Shown one piece after another: positions 34,270 through 45,738 of a stretch of 64,000 nt of DNA (the first letter of the stretch is position 1; each line of letters begins with the position of its first letter). The DNA is from Lentinula raphanica (lineage: Eukaryota; Basidiomycota; Agaricomycetes; Agaricales; Omphalotaceae): assembly GCA_027919835.1 (NCBI GenBank), contig JANVFP010000010.1, forward strand, positions 186,001-250,000, written 5' to 3'. The position numbers were made by a program, and so were the translations under genes. The notes below the pieces were generated by a model, which saw only the letters and a list, made by a program, of their open reading frames with translations, was not told the DNA's origin and searched no databases.

Positions 34270-36048
34270 ATGGCCCCTGCTCCAAAGTCAAAGCCTGCCA
34301 ACGGTTCCGCGACCAAAGGCAAGGCTTCTGCAGCCCCTACGAACGGTACAACTACTCCGGTCTCGGTTGCCAGCGAAAAGAAGGACACGTCTGAAGCACC
34401 TGCCGCCTCTGGTGGTAAGCCGGACAAGAAGGCCTACGATGCAGAGCAGGAAAGGCTAAAGGGCGAAATTGATGCTCTCCAACTCAAAGTTGTATGTAAA
34501 CTTTACTCTCACAGGATATTACCCACTCCTCACGCTTTGCATCTCTCAGACGGCTGTCAAGGACAAAATATCCCTGGTGACCAAAGGAGGGCCCGGTAAC
34601 GAAAGGCGAAATGCTTTGAGAGCAGAGCTCGACCAGATACGTGGACAACAGTCGAACAACAAGACTTCGAGAGGGAAGGTTTTTGAGCAGATAAAGGCCT
34701 ACGACGAAACTATCAAGAGAAAAGTAAATCACTTCTGAAGGCGTTGATTCATACTGGTCTGACGTCTTCCTAGATAAAAGATTTGCAAGCTTCTAAGGGT
34801 AAAATTGCCTTCAAGTCTACGGCCGAGCTCGATGCGCATATTAAGTATGTCTGCGACATTTCATCATGCTTTCATATCACTGAAGAAACTTTACACAGAA
34901 ACTTGGAGAAACAAGTTGACTCTGGAACGCTCAAACTAGCTGACGAGAAGCGTGCCCTCGCCGAGATCACTTCGTGCAAACGCAATCGTCGTACTCTCGA
35001 AAGCTTCCAGGCTGAACAGGACTCCATTGACGCCGATCGTGCTGCTGTCGCCGACCTCAGGAAACAACTCGATGACCCAGACTTCAAATCCATGTCTGAC
35101 AGATACGATAAAGTCAAGCAAGAGCTTGATGAGCTGAAGAAGGAGGACGATGTTCATTATGCCAACCGGTCGAAACTCTTCGAAGAACGCGACTCTCTCC
35201 AACTCCAACTGACCGCCTTGTATGACGAGAAACGCCTGTCAACACAAACATACCGCGAGGCGAATGATCGCTATTTCACAAAGATCAACGAGGATCGAGC
35301 TCGGCGCGCAGAGAGAGCTCGTGCTCAAAGGGCAGCGGAGGAGTTGCAACAGAAGCAGGAAACTGCGCAACGATTAAGAGAAGAGGCGGAGGCTCCTGCG
35401 TACCAGGCACAGATCGAGGATTGTCAGACCCTCATTGAATCCTTTTCTGGCAAGTCAAGCGAAACTGGTACGCTGAAGAGTGTTCCTCTAGTGGGGAAGC
35501 AGGAACTGGCTGGTGTCTCCAAGCTGGAACTTCGGAAAGTCGAAGACGTTCCTGAAGGTGCAGTTGTTCGAAAGAAGAAGGGTGAGGATGAGGAGTCTTA
35601 TTTCGTTGGCGGGAAAGGCAAGAGCAAAGGGAAGAAAGGCAAAGCCAATGCCCCTGCCGAGACCTCATCCCCACTCAACCTACCCTTCTCCACTCTGACC
35701 GCTCTGTCAAACTTTTCGATTCCTCCTCCTACATCCAACGCCGATATCCCTCGCGTCATCGAAAATCTCAAAACAAAAAAAGCTTGGTTCGAGGCTAACC
35801 AAGCCCGCCAGACGGCAGCCAATATTGCAAAAGCCGAAGCGGAAATTCAGCGACTCACTGGTTCAAGTAAAAATGTCCAGTCTCCCGATGTCGCTGATGT
35901 TACACCTCCCAATGGCGGAGGCGAAATACCCAGTGATCCAGCTCCGACTCCTAGTGTGTCCGGACCGTCGTCGCTTGCGGTCCCAAGTGATGAAGTCCTG
36001 GACAAATTAGAGGTCGTTAACGAGACTCCAGTCGCGTCTGATTCGTAA
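34270..36048 (+). CDS. BFR1: Bfr1-like mRNP and secretory-pathway protein
   Basis: Bfr1 associates with polysome mRNPs at the ER and influences secretion and chromosome segregation in yeast. Four exons (34270-34491, 34550-34723, 34774-34844, 34899-36048) give 538 aa, against 470 in yeast. An Ala/Lys/Pro-rich N-terminus is followed by a long coiled coil (about 55-300) with the family block KGGPGNERRNALRAELDQIR near residue 90 and DLQASKGKIAFKSTAELDAHI at about 130. The second half has EDVPEGAVVRKKKGEDEESYFVG, then a Lys/Gly run, a helical segment with VIENLKTKKAWFEANQAR, and an acidic Pro/Ser tail. It sits 180 bp downstream of NHP2 on the same strand. No enzyme motif. Confidence 0.82.
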
Positions 36049-36373
36049 AGGTTATGTCGTGGTATAACTGTATCCAGGGTATTTTTTTCGAAGAATTGCC
36101 GATTTGAATCGAGGATTGACCTTGCATTTTGCTTTTCAACTTGTTTGTCATAATTCGAAACTATCGTTGCCGTTCATACGTTAGAAATTCTCCAGGCTGA
36201 CCTGAAGAGTCTGCAGCTGGTCGTGTAGGCGTCTGTTTGGTTCTGTTTGACCATCCTCATTTGTGTCCATTGGCGCCTATTGGCGCCCAACTGAGTTAGG
36301 TACTTTCTTCGCTTTTTATTATACTCTCACCAGTCTTCAGCCTCAACGTTCCACTCAACTCATTCAACTCATC
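36049..36373. other. Intergenic region and PRM10-like promoter
   Basis: 325 bp between BFR1 and the transporter gene. Contains the paired ATTGGCGCC motif described separately; nothing else recognised. Confidence 0.4.
36269..36287. promoter_or_regulatory. Paired ATTGGCGCC motif
   Basis: ATTGGCGCC occurs at 36269-36277 and again at 36279-36287, one helical turn apart. Each copy combines an inverted CCAAT box and a TTGGCGCC element like an E2F/MBF-type site. It lies about 90 bp upstream of the start at 36374. Regulatory role is inference. Confidence 0.35.
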
Positions 36374-38652
36374 ATGCACTCGAATCATCACGAAACCTCT
36401 CGCCCGTCTTCTGATCATTCACCGCAAGCCAGTTCAAATCATGATAACTTGAAAAGCCCATCGTCTGTTTACTCTGACCTTTCTCAAAAGACAATGAAAT
36501 ACCCAAGCAATACTGAAGTCAAGGCGGCAAAATCGCCACCGAAGTTTCGTCGAACCGATAGCGATCTTGAAGGAGGAAAAAACAAGTCGGACTCAACACT
36601 GCTCGGGCCCACCTCAAAGCTTTCTTCAATCTTCAATTCAACTACCTCGCTTATCCCAAGCTCTTCTCCTGATCACCGCAAAGCGTCAGAAGTCACACTT
36701 GTCGGAGAAGGGAATGAAGAAAAGGACAAATACACCTCGTTCAATAGAAAACCCAGCCGCAGGCGACTCTCCCTCAAGCAAGGTATATCTTCTGTGATCC
36801 AGCGCGCGCATCAACCCTCAGTGATCATACGACATGTTGAAGGTTAATATACTCGCATATATGCTTAGAACTAAACTAATCTTGCTCAACAGATATCAAG
36901 ATTCGTCAAAAGTTCCTCCTCAAACTTTCTAAAGCTTTGCTTTCGTTCGGGGCACCGTCTCATAGAATCACTTCACAGCTCTCAGCTGCCGCAAAGATTC
37001 TTGGCGCAGAGGCCGGTCAGCTCATATCTGATTTCCTCAAAAACGTAACATTGATGAGCACCTACTAGAATTCGTTCACCTTCCTAACATTATTATCGCA
37101 TCGATCAAGAGTAATCCCGAATCACCTTCTGCAAGAACTTACTTTGTGCGTGCAACTGGACGAGTGGCACTTACATCATTGCATCGAGTACACCTGGTAT
37201 ATCGCGACGTTCTTCATGACAAGATAGGCGCAGAAGAAGGGACTAAAGCTCTCAAGCAGCTTTTACGAGAACACCCTATCTATCCGTTATATCTTCGCTG
37301 CATCCTCGCTTTCTTCGCCGCATCTGTTATTTGCTCTACATCTTTCGGAGGATCATTCCTTGATATGTGGGTCAGCGGTTTTTGTGCCTGTGTCTTGCAA
37401 TACCTAGGCTTGAATGCGGCGCATAAAAGTGCCATGTATGCGAATGTATATGAGTGCGTGGTCAATATTTGTTCCCTCTAATATTTCTGATTTCTCCTCT
37501 TCAGGATTTCTGTGTCCATCATTGTTGCATTTGTAGCAAGGGCTTTGAGTAACATTCCCGGAAACTGGTTTTGTTATAGTGCGGTCTCTTCAGCCGGTGT
37601 GGTTCTCATTCTACCTGGGTTCACGATTCGTAAGTGCAGGTATTTGCGCGAACACCGTCGTCAGATTGATTTTGGTACAGTGGTTAGCGCGCTCGAACTC
37701 ATGTCGAAAAATATATTTTGTGGCTCCGTTAGGATCGTGTATGCGGTAATTTATACCCTGTTTCTGGTATGTTGGCTTTTACCTCCCCTTTCGTTCCGAA
37801 AATCCATGAAACAAATCACTCTAGGGTTTTGGATTGACAATTGGCTCCGATTTCTATCTGGTAGTGGACAGACGTGCTAGGAAATCTTATTACGCCAGCA
37901 GCGTTCCCACCAATTTGACCTATACTCATGGACGCTTCGTGCCGGCCAACGGAAGCCATCCGTTTATTTCCATTCAAGGTGTTCTTGGTCAAGCTGATGC
38001 TTTGAGTTACGAGCAACAACATCTTGTCAAGGGTAGTTCTCTTTCTGACGATGTACTAACACCCTGACAATTCTTGTTCCTGACAGGCTGTTTTCGAGAT
38101 CCATCTTGGCAATGGTATAAGCAAGACGCTCCTTGGTGGACCCTGTTGTTTCTCGTGCCACTGTATTCCACGCTTTCGTCTCTTGGTAACCTTCAGCGAC
38201 TTCGAAGTGTCCAGCTCCCGGTCATGGTCTTATTTTCTTGCTGCTCGTACGCTGCGAATAAAGGTGCCAGTAAAGTTTTACCTGGAAGGCTTGACATCGT
38301 CTCCGCTGTGGGAGCGTTTGTGATTGGACTGCTAGGGAACCTCTATTCCCGGATCATCGGAGGAACTGCGTTTACGTCGATGGTGACTGGCGTATTGTAT
38401 CTGGTTCCATCTGGTATCGCCCAAGGTGGAGGTGTCACTCAAACCTATCGAAGCAGTGCCGACCAGTACAGCAGTGGATTCTCACTCGCATTGCGCATGA
38501 TTTCTGTAGCGTCTGGCGTCACGATCGGGCTTTTTGTGAGCCAGCTCTTGGGTACGTGCCACTGTCAGGAAATTCCAGAACACCTTGAAACTGATGTCGA
38601 TCCAGTTTATCTATTCGGGACACGAAAGAATGCTGCGCATTTCGCATTCTGA
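36374..38652 (+). CDS. ThrE-family transporter, pheromone-regulated membrane protein 10 type
   Basis: Fungal Prm10-like proteins carry the ThrE/DUF1212 fold related to bacterial threonine/serine exporters; substrate in fungi is unclear. Seven exons (36374-36842, 36893-37015, 37069-37453, 37505-37629, 37681-37766, 37825-38032, 38087-38652) give 653 aa. Residues 1-150 are disordered and Ser/Lys rich. The soluble ThrE half follows (FLLKLSKALLSFGAPSHRI, EFVHLPNIIIASI). Then come about nine to ten membrane helices, including LYLRCILAFFAASVIC, IIVAFVARAL, AGVVLILPGFTILVSALEL and a C-terminal half with LLFLVPLYSTLSSLGNLQ and FVIGLLGNLYSRIIGG. Family features are PGFTI followed by ALEL and the glycine-rich VPSGIAQGGG. 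The ATG at 36374 is preferred to an in-frame one at 36263. Confidence 0.85.
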
Positions 38653-39152
38653 ATAGCTCCTATGAACGCTCAACAATCCTTGAATACTGTTTTGAACAAT
38701 GTACCTGCACTAGAGACGTATGATGATTCTACACTCTTAATGAACAAATCGGATGAGAATCATTGTGAGTTGCCTATCGTAGGTCATCATAGAAATGTAG
38801 ACCCTGCGCTATGAACCTAGTGCTGTTTTTCATGATCAACCTTGTGCCAGGTGCCGGAATGCAGTTTGTGGCTAACAGAAAACCTTGGTCTCTTCTGGAA
38901 TCTAACAAGTGTAATCTAAGGTCTACTACGGGCACCATTCCCGAATTGCAAGAAGTCGAACCAGGGCCAACTGACATCTCGCATCTCGCGCAAACTCTAT
39001 GATGATAAGTAGATATACATGTATTCCTAATGCTACATAAATAGATGGTATAGAACGGTGTCACGACGATAATAGAGACGGGAAATAGCACGTAAAATCA
39101 TGAAGCAGGCAAGAGCCACATACAACACCTCTATAGGTCTTAGTGTGCCCCC
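38653..39152. other. Convergent intergenic region
   Basis: 500 bp between the stop codons of the transporter and the SNF1 beta subunit. Short frames on both strands, none supported. Confidence 0.4.
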
Positions 39153-40729
39153 CTAGTAGGCAGGCTTGTAGAACACTGTCGTGAGATATTTCTTTCGATA
39201 TCTCACAGTGGAAGCCACAGCAAGAACACCTTCCTTGATTGTGCTTGTGCATACATGGTGTAGCACGACGTGAGATGGCACAGGAAGTACCGACGAATCG
39301 TCAGAAATTGTGGCCAGAGTCGCTAATGCAGCTGCAGCGCGTGGCGAAGTGGGATCTAATTCACCTCCTTCGATTGCTTCCATCACGGGAAGCATCCGCT
39401 CTGTCCCCGCTAGCTCGTTAGCTCTCACGCCCAAGCCAGCTGCAATGTCTGTACCACTAGCAGTCGTCACCGGTAGTGATAATCCTACTCCGGAGCGGGA
39501 ATCTTCAGTCGACCGCTCAATGTTCTCCCGTGAGCCTCGTCTGTCTTTGTGACGACGATCGTGTCCTACCGTCTGCGTCAGGCTTTGGTTGAGAATGAGC
39601 TTCTCCAGGTATCGCGGCAGTCCTGGAGCAGGTGGTATATTCGGGAGAGACACGAATCCCTGCTGGACCTGGGATTCACCCGGGCGCCTAGGAGGGTTTT
39701 TCTGCGCATATTCGAGATACCGTTCTTCTTCTCGAGCAGCTTGTAAGAGTTCTAACGGTATCTCTGTAGTCCATTGGGGCGTGTATTTCGACATAGCTGC
39801 TCGTTCTTCAGCTGAAGATGAATCCCGATCATGTTCGCTGTTCTCTGTACTAGAACTCCAAAAGCTACGACCGATGCTGAGCCGACCAAGAGGGGGGAGG
39901 CCGTTACCTTCGAGAGGGGGAAGGGATGTGACGATAACTTGTGTTCCAAGAGGGGAACGTGGAGGGGTAGTGCGAATAGTCTGAGGATTGTTAGGGTCAT
40001 GAGGTGGATCTATGTGGATATAATTCGCAAGGTTCCCTGCATCGTCGACGGCCTTTGGGAGATCATCTGTGACTCGCCATTGATCATCCACGAGGAAGCG
40101 GATATGATGGGTCCCTGGTGGAAAAGCTACTGATGTGGAAAAGGTCGTAGGCGAGCTGGATCATAACAGAGATATCAGAACATCGAACCAGAACACATGG
40201 AAAACACAAACATTCTATCCATCAACGTCCGCACACTGGCATTGTCAGCGGTATGAACGACGTATACGGTGGATGCCTTTCCATGCCAGTGGATTTTGCG
40301 GTCGATAAGACCAACAGAGGGCTCAACAGCTTCTGGAATGACATCGACATCAAGAGCCATTGGCAGCGATGAACGGACGACTAGTGTCTCTGAGGTCGTC
40401 GTCCTCGATGGAGGCGGAGCGGCTGGGTGAAAGGAGACTGTGCGGGGGAAAGAGTCGAAACTAGGGATAGGCGTTTGTGGGTGAGGCTGGTTCTCTTGGG
40501 CACGTCTGCCCAGATTGTTTTCTATGTGAGTCTTTGGCTGTACGTAGACGGTGTCCTTTTTTTCTTGGGCTTTGACGGGTATCGACCACGGAGAAGAACG
40601 CGTCTGGACGGTATCGTACATGGCAGCTAAATCTGGAAGATCCAAAGAAGCTTTGCGATGGCGTAAAGATTTGTGGACTTGAACACCACCTGGAGAGGCT
40701 GCTGAGCTGGTGCTGCTCGTATTGCCCAT
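39153..40729 (-). CDS. SNF1/AMPK beta subunit, Gal83/Sip2 type
   Basis: The beta subunit scaffolds the SNF1 complex and directs it to substrates and location. Two exons on the minus strand (40212-40729 and 39153-40155) give 506 aa. MGNTSSTSS at the start is a good N-myristoylation signal. A glycogen-binding-like domain spans about 150-215 (HWHGKASTVYVVHTADN ... FSTSVAFPPGTHHIRFLVDD then QWRVTDD). The C-terminal ASC/AMPKBI domain is clear: YTPQWTTEIPLELL near 290, YLEKLILNQ near 345, LPVPSHVVLHHVCTSTI and YLTTVFYKPAY at the end. A long Ser/Glu/Ala-rich insert splits the ASC region. Of the two carbohydrate-contact Trp residues in glycogen-binding domains, the first position reads DNASV and appears lost; the second (DDQW) remains. 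Confidence 0.88.
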
Positions 40730-42358
40730 ATTTTTGTCGGTGGAAGAGAGGAAGGAAGAGAGGGAGAAAGAAGACGAGAAGGATTGATGAGAGTGCAGGG
40801 TTAGATATATGTTATCAATAATCAGAGTTTACAACACAACTTGTTCAATTATTGCCATGTGTTTGTAAGTAAAATTATAATTACATTCAATGTTCTAGAC
40901 TTCATCTCTTTCCCCTCACTTTCTCAAGACAAAAAATCCTCTACAATCTGGTGGAGCAGCAGTATATTCATTCTACTGAATCTTTGATAACTTCCAAGGT
41001 CGCTACAGGCCACGGTGGGTACGTCGCACTCGGATTATTTCTGAAATGTAGATCCTACGTATCCTAGCTGCGAAAATCATCTATCTTCAAGAAGCCACTC
41101 GTTACCGGTGCTGATATTTCGCACCGCCTGACCAACTCATCATCATCGAAGCTTCCTGTCGAAGAGTTGCAGTGAGTCTGATTTACGGGCACCAGTGAAC
41201 TTGTCCAGTTGTGCGTGCTGCCAAGCTTCCTATGGCCTCTACATCTTTGAGTATTTTGGTACCAAATCTGTGGATTTCTTCTCAATGCTCCTACTCAAAA
41301 GAGCTTCATTCTCCCCTGTCGTATATATGGTATGGTTCTTGCCCGATACCGTGCCTTGTACCATTGATTCTTGACACTCCTCGTACGTGACGAGCCTTCA
41401 GGAAAAGGTAAAGAGAGTCCTTGGGGGTTTGCCCACGCCCTGAGTCTGTCGTCCTTCCGACAGTACTGGTCCGATGAGGTCCGGCCTTTAATTCACGAAA
41501 AAATCCGTTCGCCTAATGCTTGTGCAGAAGTTCAACGAACCCCGTTTGTTTTGGGCGAATCGTGATCGGTAATCGATGAAGTGGTGCTCAAGCTTCGCCT
41601 AGATCTCGTAACTCTAGGTTTCTCCCCAGCAACGGGCTATAAAAACGCTCACCGATGCGGCAGTTTCTTTGCACTATTTTCATATGGTGAATTCAACGAG
41701 AATTGGCTTCATCTAATATTATTTGGCTCGGAAGCGACAGCCCCAAAAGTCGTAAATCTCCCAATGGAATCAGGCATGAAGGCAGATGGCCAGGCGACAT
41801 GCAAATTGGCATCGTTGAGTGAGCAATCACGCATTGTTCTCGATTCTGCCAATTCATCGAAACAATAGCTTTGACTCGACAGCTCCGAAAGTTACAGAAC
41901 TCTCGGTGATATGTATCCGAGTCAGACATGAAGGCAATACTATGTAGCTCACCGTGGTACTATGTCGCTCACCGTGGCCACTGGACAAACTACATGCCAA
42001 CTGGCATTGCCTAATAGACAACCACGCCTCGTTAGAGTTGAGTTATATGTTTTGGTATTGTATAGATATATAATGAGCAATTCCCCGAGCTACAGGATCG
42101 ACGAGGGTAGAACGACAGGTATAATTGCTGAACAAAAGGTACGAATACAGAGCTGAACGAGGGAGAGGATTCACAAGAAAATATACGTATGTACCGTTTT
42201 GGCAAAAGAAAAAAGCATACCACACCGAAATTTAGTAGATGGATTAAGGTAATAATAAATCACAACGACCCAAAGCATAGACACGAGACGAAAACACAAA
42301 GGTTCGAAAAAGAGAACTAAACCTCCTACATTGGTCCGAAACCCAGATCAGTTCACAT
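40730..42358. other. Long intergenic region with degenerate tandem duplication
   Basis: 1629 bp between the GAL83-type start (minus) and the 3' end of the RFX gene. The first part is the SNF1-beta promoter. 41722-42036 holds an old tandem duplication. Short frames (60-95 codons) on both strands lack support. Confidence 0.4.
41722..42036. repeat. Degenerate ~145-165 bp tandem duplication
   Basis: The halves 41722-41868 and 41870-42036 share ordered blocks: GGCTCGGAAGCGACAGCCCC against GACTCGACAGCTCCG, GGCATGAAGGCA against AGACATGAAGGCA, and ACATGCAAATTGGCAT against ACATGCCAACTGGCATTG. The second half contains an inserted 20 bp direct repeat (41938-41957 and 41958-41977, one mismatch). Confidence 0.6.
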
Positions 42359-45300
42359 CTATTCTGTTTTCACACCATCCGAATCGCCAGTGTGGTCAGG
42401 TTCGCTGTTAGGTGTCGCAGACGCCGTCAGGCCCATGTCCTGAGAGAACGCACTCGGGACATCAAAAGCGTTTCCTGGACCAGAAAAATCAGGGAAAGAG
42501 AGATCGGATTGAACGTTCTGGAGAGAGTTTTCTTGAGCTGAAGAAGTATCCATGTATGAGAGTGAGCCATAAGCGTCCGAATTAAACGACGACGCAGATG
42601 GATCTAAGGAACCAGCCGGAAAAGGATCATTTTGAAGAGCAGCAAGCATGCTAGACGTTGTTGGGGTATTCGCCATAAGATGTTGTGGCCTGACGTCCAT
42701 TGCGTTAAAGTTTTCCTGCCCCGCCATTGGCGATAAAGAAAAGAATTGCTGCTGCATGACCGGCTCTACCGACGCAGCAACTGAGTTTGTTGACAGGGCT
42801 ACACTTCGGAGAACGTTCACTGCAATCCAGTCACTGAATCAAGGATCAGCACGAGAAATGTCAACACGTAGAATGAACCTTACTCCAAGAACAGCTTGAG
42901 TATTTGGAATGCACCGAAAGCAGGATCGCTCCGAATGGTCTGGTGCACAGAAAACTTGAGTAAAATTCAAGATAGACAAGGTGTGTTTCGCTTACCAAGT
43001 CCCTCATAACCTGACTCGTAACATAACCCCATCGAATGAGGACGCTCCGCGAACTCATCGTACTTCGCTCCTCACCGTGTCCCGTACGTCCGTTGCCCAT
43101 CAACCTCTCGCAGCATTTATCAGCCCAGCTCATGACCTCTCGCACCGGTTCGCTGCTTTTCGGAAGGCTGTCCATTAAACTAACAAATTCCACCTCCAAC
43201 AGTTGCACTAGATCCTCGTGACGACAATTGCACACAAGAGCAGACTGATTGCGGACAGACTCAAAGTCCACCTTTTGCCAGGAACGCCGCATCTCAGCAA
43301 GTTGCTTTTGATTGGTGAGAACTGTGCTTAATGCTTGAGTGACTTGATAGATATCCAGGAATCGCACTGAAAAGAACAACGAGTGAGTGATCGGAAAAAC
43401 GGCTGCAAGAGCGGAACACTGACAGACAAGATGCCCGAATCTCGCCCCGAGCTCAACCTTGGGCTCTACAAAGGTATTGCCATAATCGTTCAGTGCCATC
43501 AAAAGAATCTTCTCCATCTTGTTAGCGAATTGTCGAAGATTGACTAATGAGCCGGGAGGTATAGGAGAAAGCATCTGCGAACGCAGTATCTCTAGAATTT
43601 CCTGTAAAAGAAGGCGATTTAGTCAATCATGATCACCGTTACCGGAAAGTAGAGTGCTCTCGGAAACAACGCTTCCTTCGCCGAAATACTCACATCGTAT
43701 ACAATTGCATCCGCTTTAGCCATGAGGCCAGCAATAGCAGGCGCATGGACGATTTCCCGGTGAGGGGCGCCCAAGCTGGACCAAAACGTTCTGAGATTGA
43801 TCTCGAATTGATCAAAACGGAACTGTCTAACGTTTTCCAGCAAGAGATCAAGATGGTCCTGGAACCAACCCCATACTTCCCTTGCCGCAATACTATGCTG
43901 GGACGTGGAGTTGGAGCCCACAGCCTCTTCTATAGAAGGGAAATGAGGAAATTGGCGAACAGATACAGGCTGAGACGATGCGAGATAAGGCACCGAAGAA
44001 GATGGAGAGCTTTGAGATACAGCGAGGCCAGAGTCCGTTTGGGGATGACGACGGATAGAAGCTTGGGGTGGGAAACTACCCGGAGGACGGTGGGCAGACT
44101 GGGCATGGGAGAGTAAAGTAGCTGCTGTGGGTGTTTTATCACTCAAGTCCTGTGAAAAAACAGGCTGTTTGGCTTCTCCTGAGAGCGTAAGGGAATTCCT
44201 CTTGGTTATACCAGCAGAAGGAATGCCTTCCGAGTCTGCATCCTCGTCATCTTCATCCGAACGTTCTTCACTCCGATGAGAAGCCTCGGAATGGTCTTGA
44301 GCCTGACGTGCGGCGTTTATAGAAGGTTGTCCCGCATGATTGTTGGATTTATGTATATAATCCTGGAGCCATTCAGCTTCCGCCGAGGTAGCGGGACGTA
44401 TACCACAATCTGACAATCGAAACAGATTTTGATGAGAACTATGAATCATGATGAACAATCGGATAGACTGCTTACAATGGTATTTACTGTTTCCTCTAAC
44501 CCCAAGACGTCTAGTTTTAATCGTTGGAAAACATAATCGAATGGCTTTTCCTAAAGTAGCCGTGTTTATGTGAGGGATTCCGTACTGGTCGCAGACTCGG
44601 CGGTAGGAGAAATACAGCCCTTGTCGAGGAACATTTCCATCCGGATATTGTGCGTAGTTGGCGGTCAACCTGAGTGAGAGAAAGAGGGAAAAAAGTCAAT
44701 ATCATTGAATTGCAAATAGAGCGGTGAACGCACCATGCTTGGACAAATATTTGTTTGGCCCTGTCGGAAGCACTGGTAGTGGTAGCAGCCCGAACGTTTG
44801 CAGCCAGTTTTTCCAAGGTTTGATCATTGCTAAGAGTCATGCGGCCGAACGCTCCCGCGGCATGGTTTGCCTCAGGACTGGGAGCCATAGTCTGAGGCGA
44901 TACACCGCCGTACATGTTCATATTGTGATATTCGGGAGCAGAGCCAAGAAACAAGGCCATGTCCTCAGTTTCGCTTGACGAGGAGTGGACACTGTCTGTA
45001 TCTCGAGGATAGGGGGAAGCTTGGACTCGTGCACGAAGATGGCTGGGACGAAGAGTGTTCTTGAGAGCAGGATTAGCGATATTGTGATTTGGTGGGGACT
45101 AAGAAGATGACAGATCAGTGAAAAGATAGTGAAGTAAAAAGAACAAGAAAGATTCGCACAGGGTCAGGTTGGAGAAGGTTATTGTGCTGACCGAGATGAT
45201 AGCTAGCACGATAGATTTCTTCTTGGGACAAACCCATACCCATTCTATGAACACCATGCGAGGACTGTGGCCGAGAGGAAGACGAGTGAGTCGAGGAGGA

Positions 45301-45390
45301 AGAAACAGAGTTTGAGCGCGAGTGTGAGTGAAGTGGAAGGAAATCAAGAGGCATATTGGCTTGCATCATCTGCATATTGACGGCAGCCAT
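42359..45390 (-). CDS. RFX-family transcription factor
   Basis: RFX proteins bind X-box sites through a winged helix; fungal members (Crt1/Rfx1, Sak1) control DNA-damage and cell-cycle genes. Eight exons on the minus strand: 45160-45390, 44734-45098, 44476-44669, 43694-44409, 43424-43601, 42996-43366, 42884-42939, 42359-42833; 861 aa. After a Ser/His/Met-rich N-terminus, the DNA-binding domain spans about 180-265 (KQIFVQAWLTANYAQYPDG, RVCDQYGIPHINTATLGKAI, TIKTRRLGVRGNSKYHYCGI). An acidic DEDDEDADSEG linker follows, then the conserved C-terminal dimerisation region (WGWFQDHLDLLLENVRQF, RFLDIYQVTQALSTVL, RWGYVTSQVMRDL). The tail is Ser/Pro/Asn rich and ends SDGVKTE, a minimal sumoylation consensus VKTE. 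Intron 5 required choosing a GTCAGT donor four bases inside an earlier GT to keep phase. Confidence 0.9.
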
Positions 45391-45738
45391 GTTGGAATTA
45401 AGGAGAGATGAGAGTTGTGACGGTCCAGCCGAGAAGATTTGAGAAAAGCAAGATTGGAGAATACGAAGGAGAAAACGAGGGTGTTGTTTTTGTGGCGAGA
45501 ACGAAAAAGAGAAAAAAAAGACTCTGAAAACGTTCAAATGAACGCTGACTGGCGCGGCCGGTTTGAGGGAATTATGGGTGGACTCGAGGTTAAACGGAAA
45601 TTTCGCTGGTAACCAGATCAAGGTCAGTCAGTATAGTCGTTGTCCAGGAAACGTTTCGGATGAAGCCTTGATCTTTCCTGTCCTTTTTTTATGCCGGGCT
45701 TGGCCTCGGCCTCTCTTATTCTTTACGGCCCACTCGGG
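45391..45738. other. RFX promoter / PPN1 3' region
   Basis: 348 bp between the RFX start and the PPN1 stop, both on the minus strand. T- and CT-rich tracts; no motif called. Confidence 0.4.
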
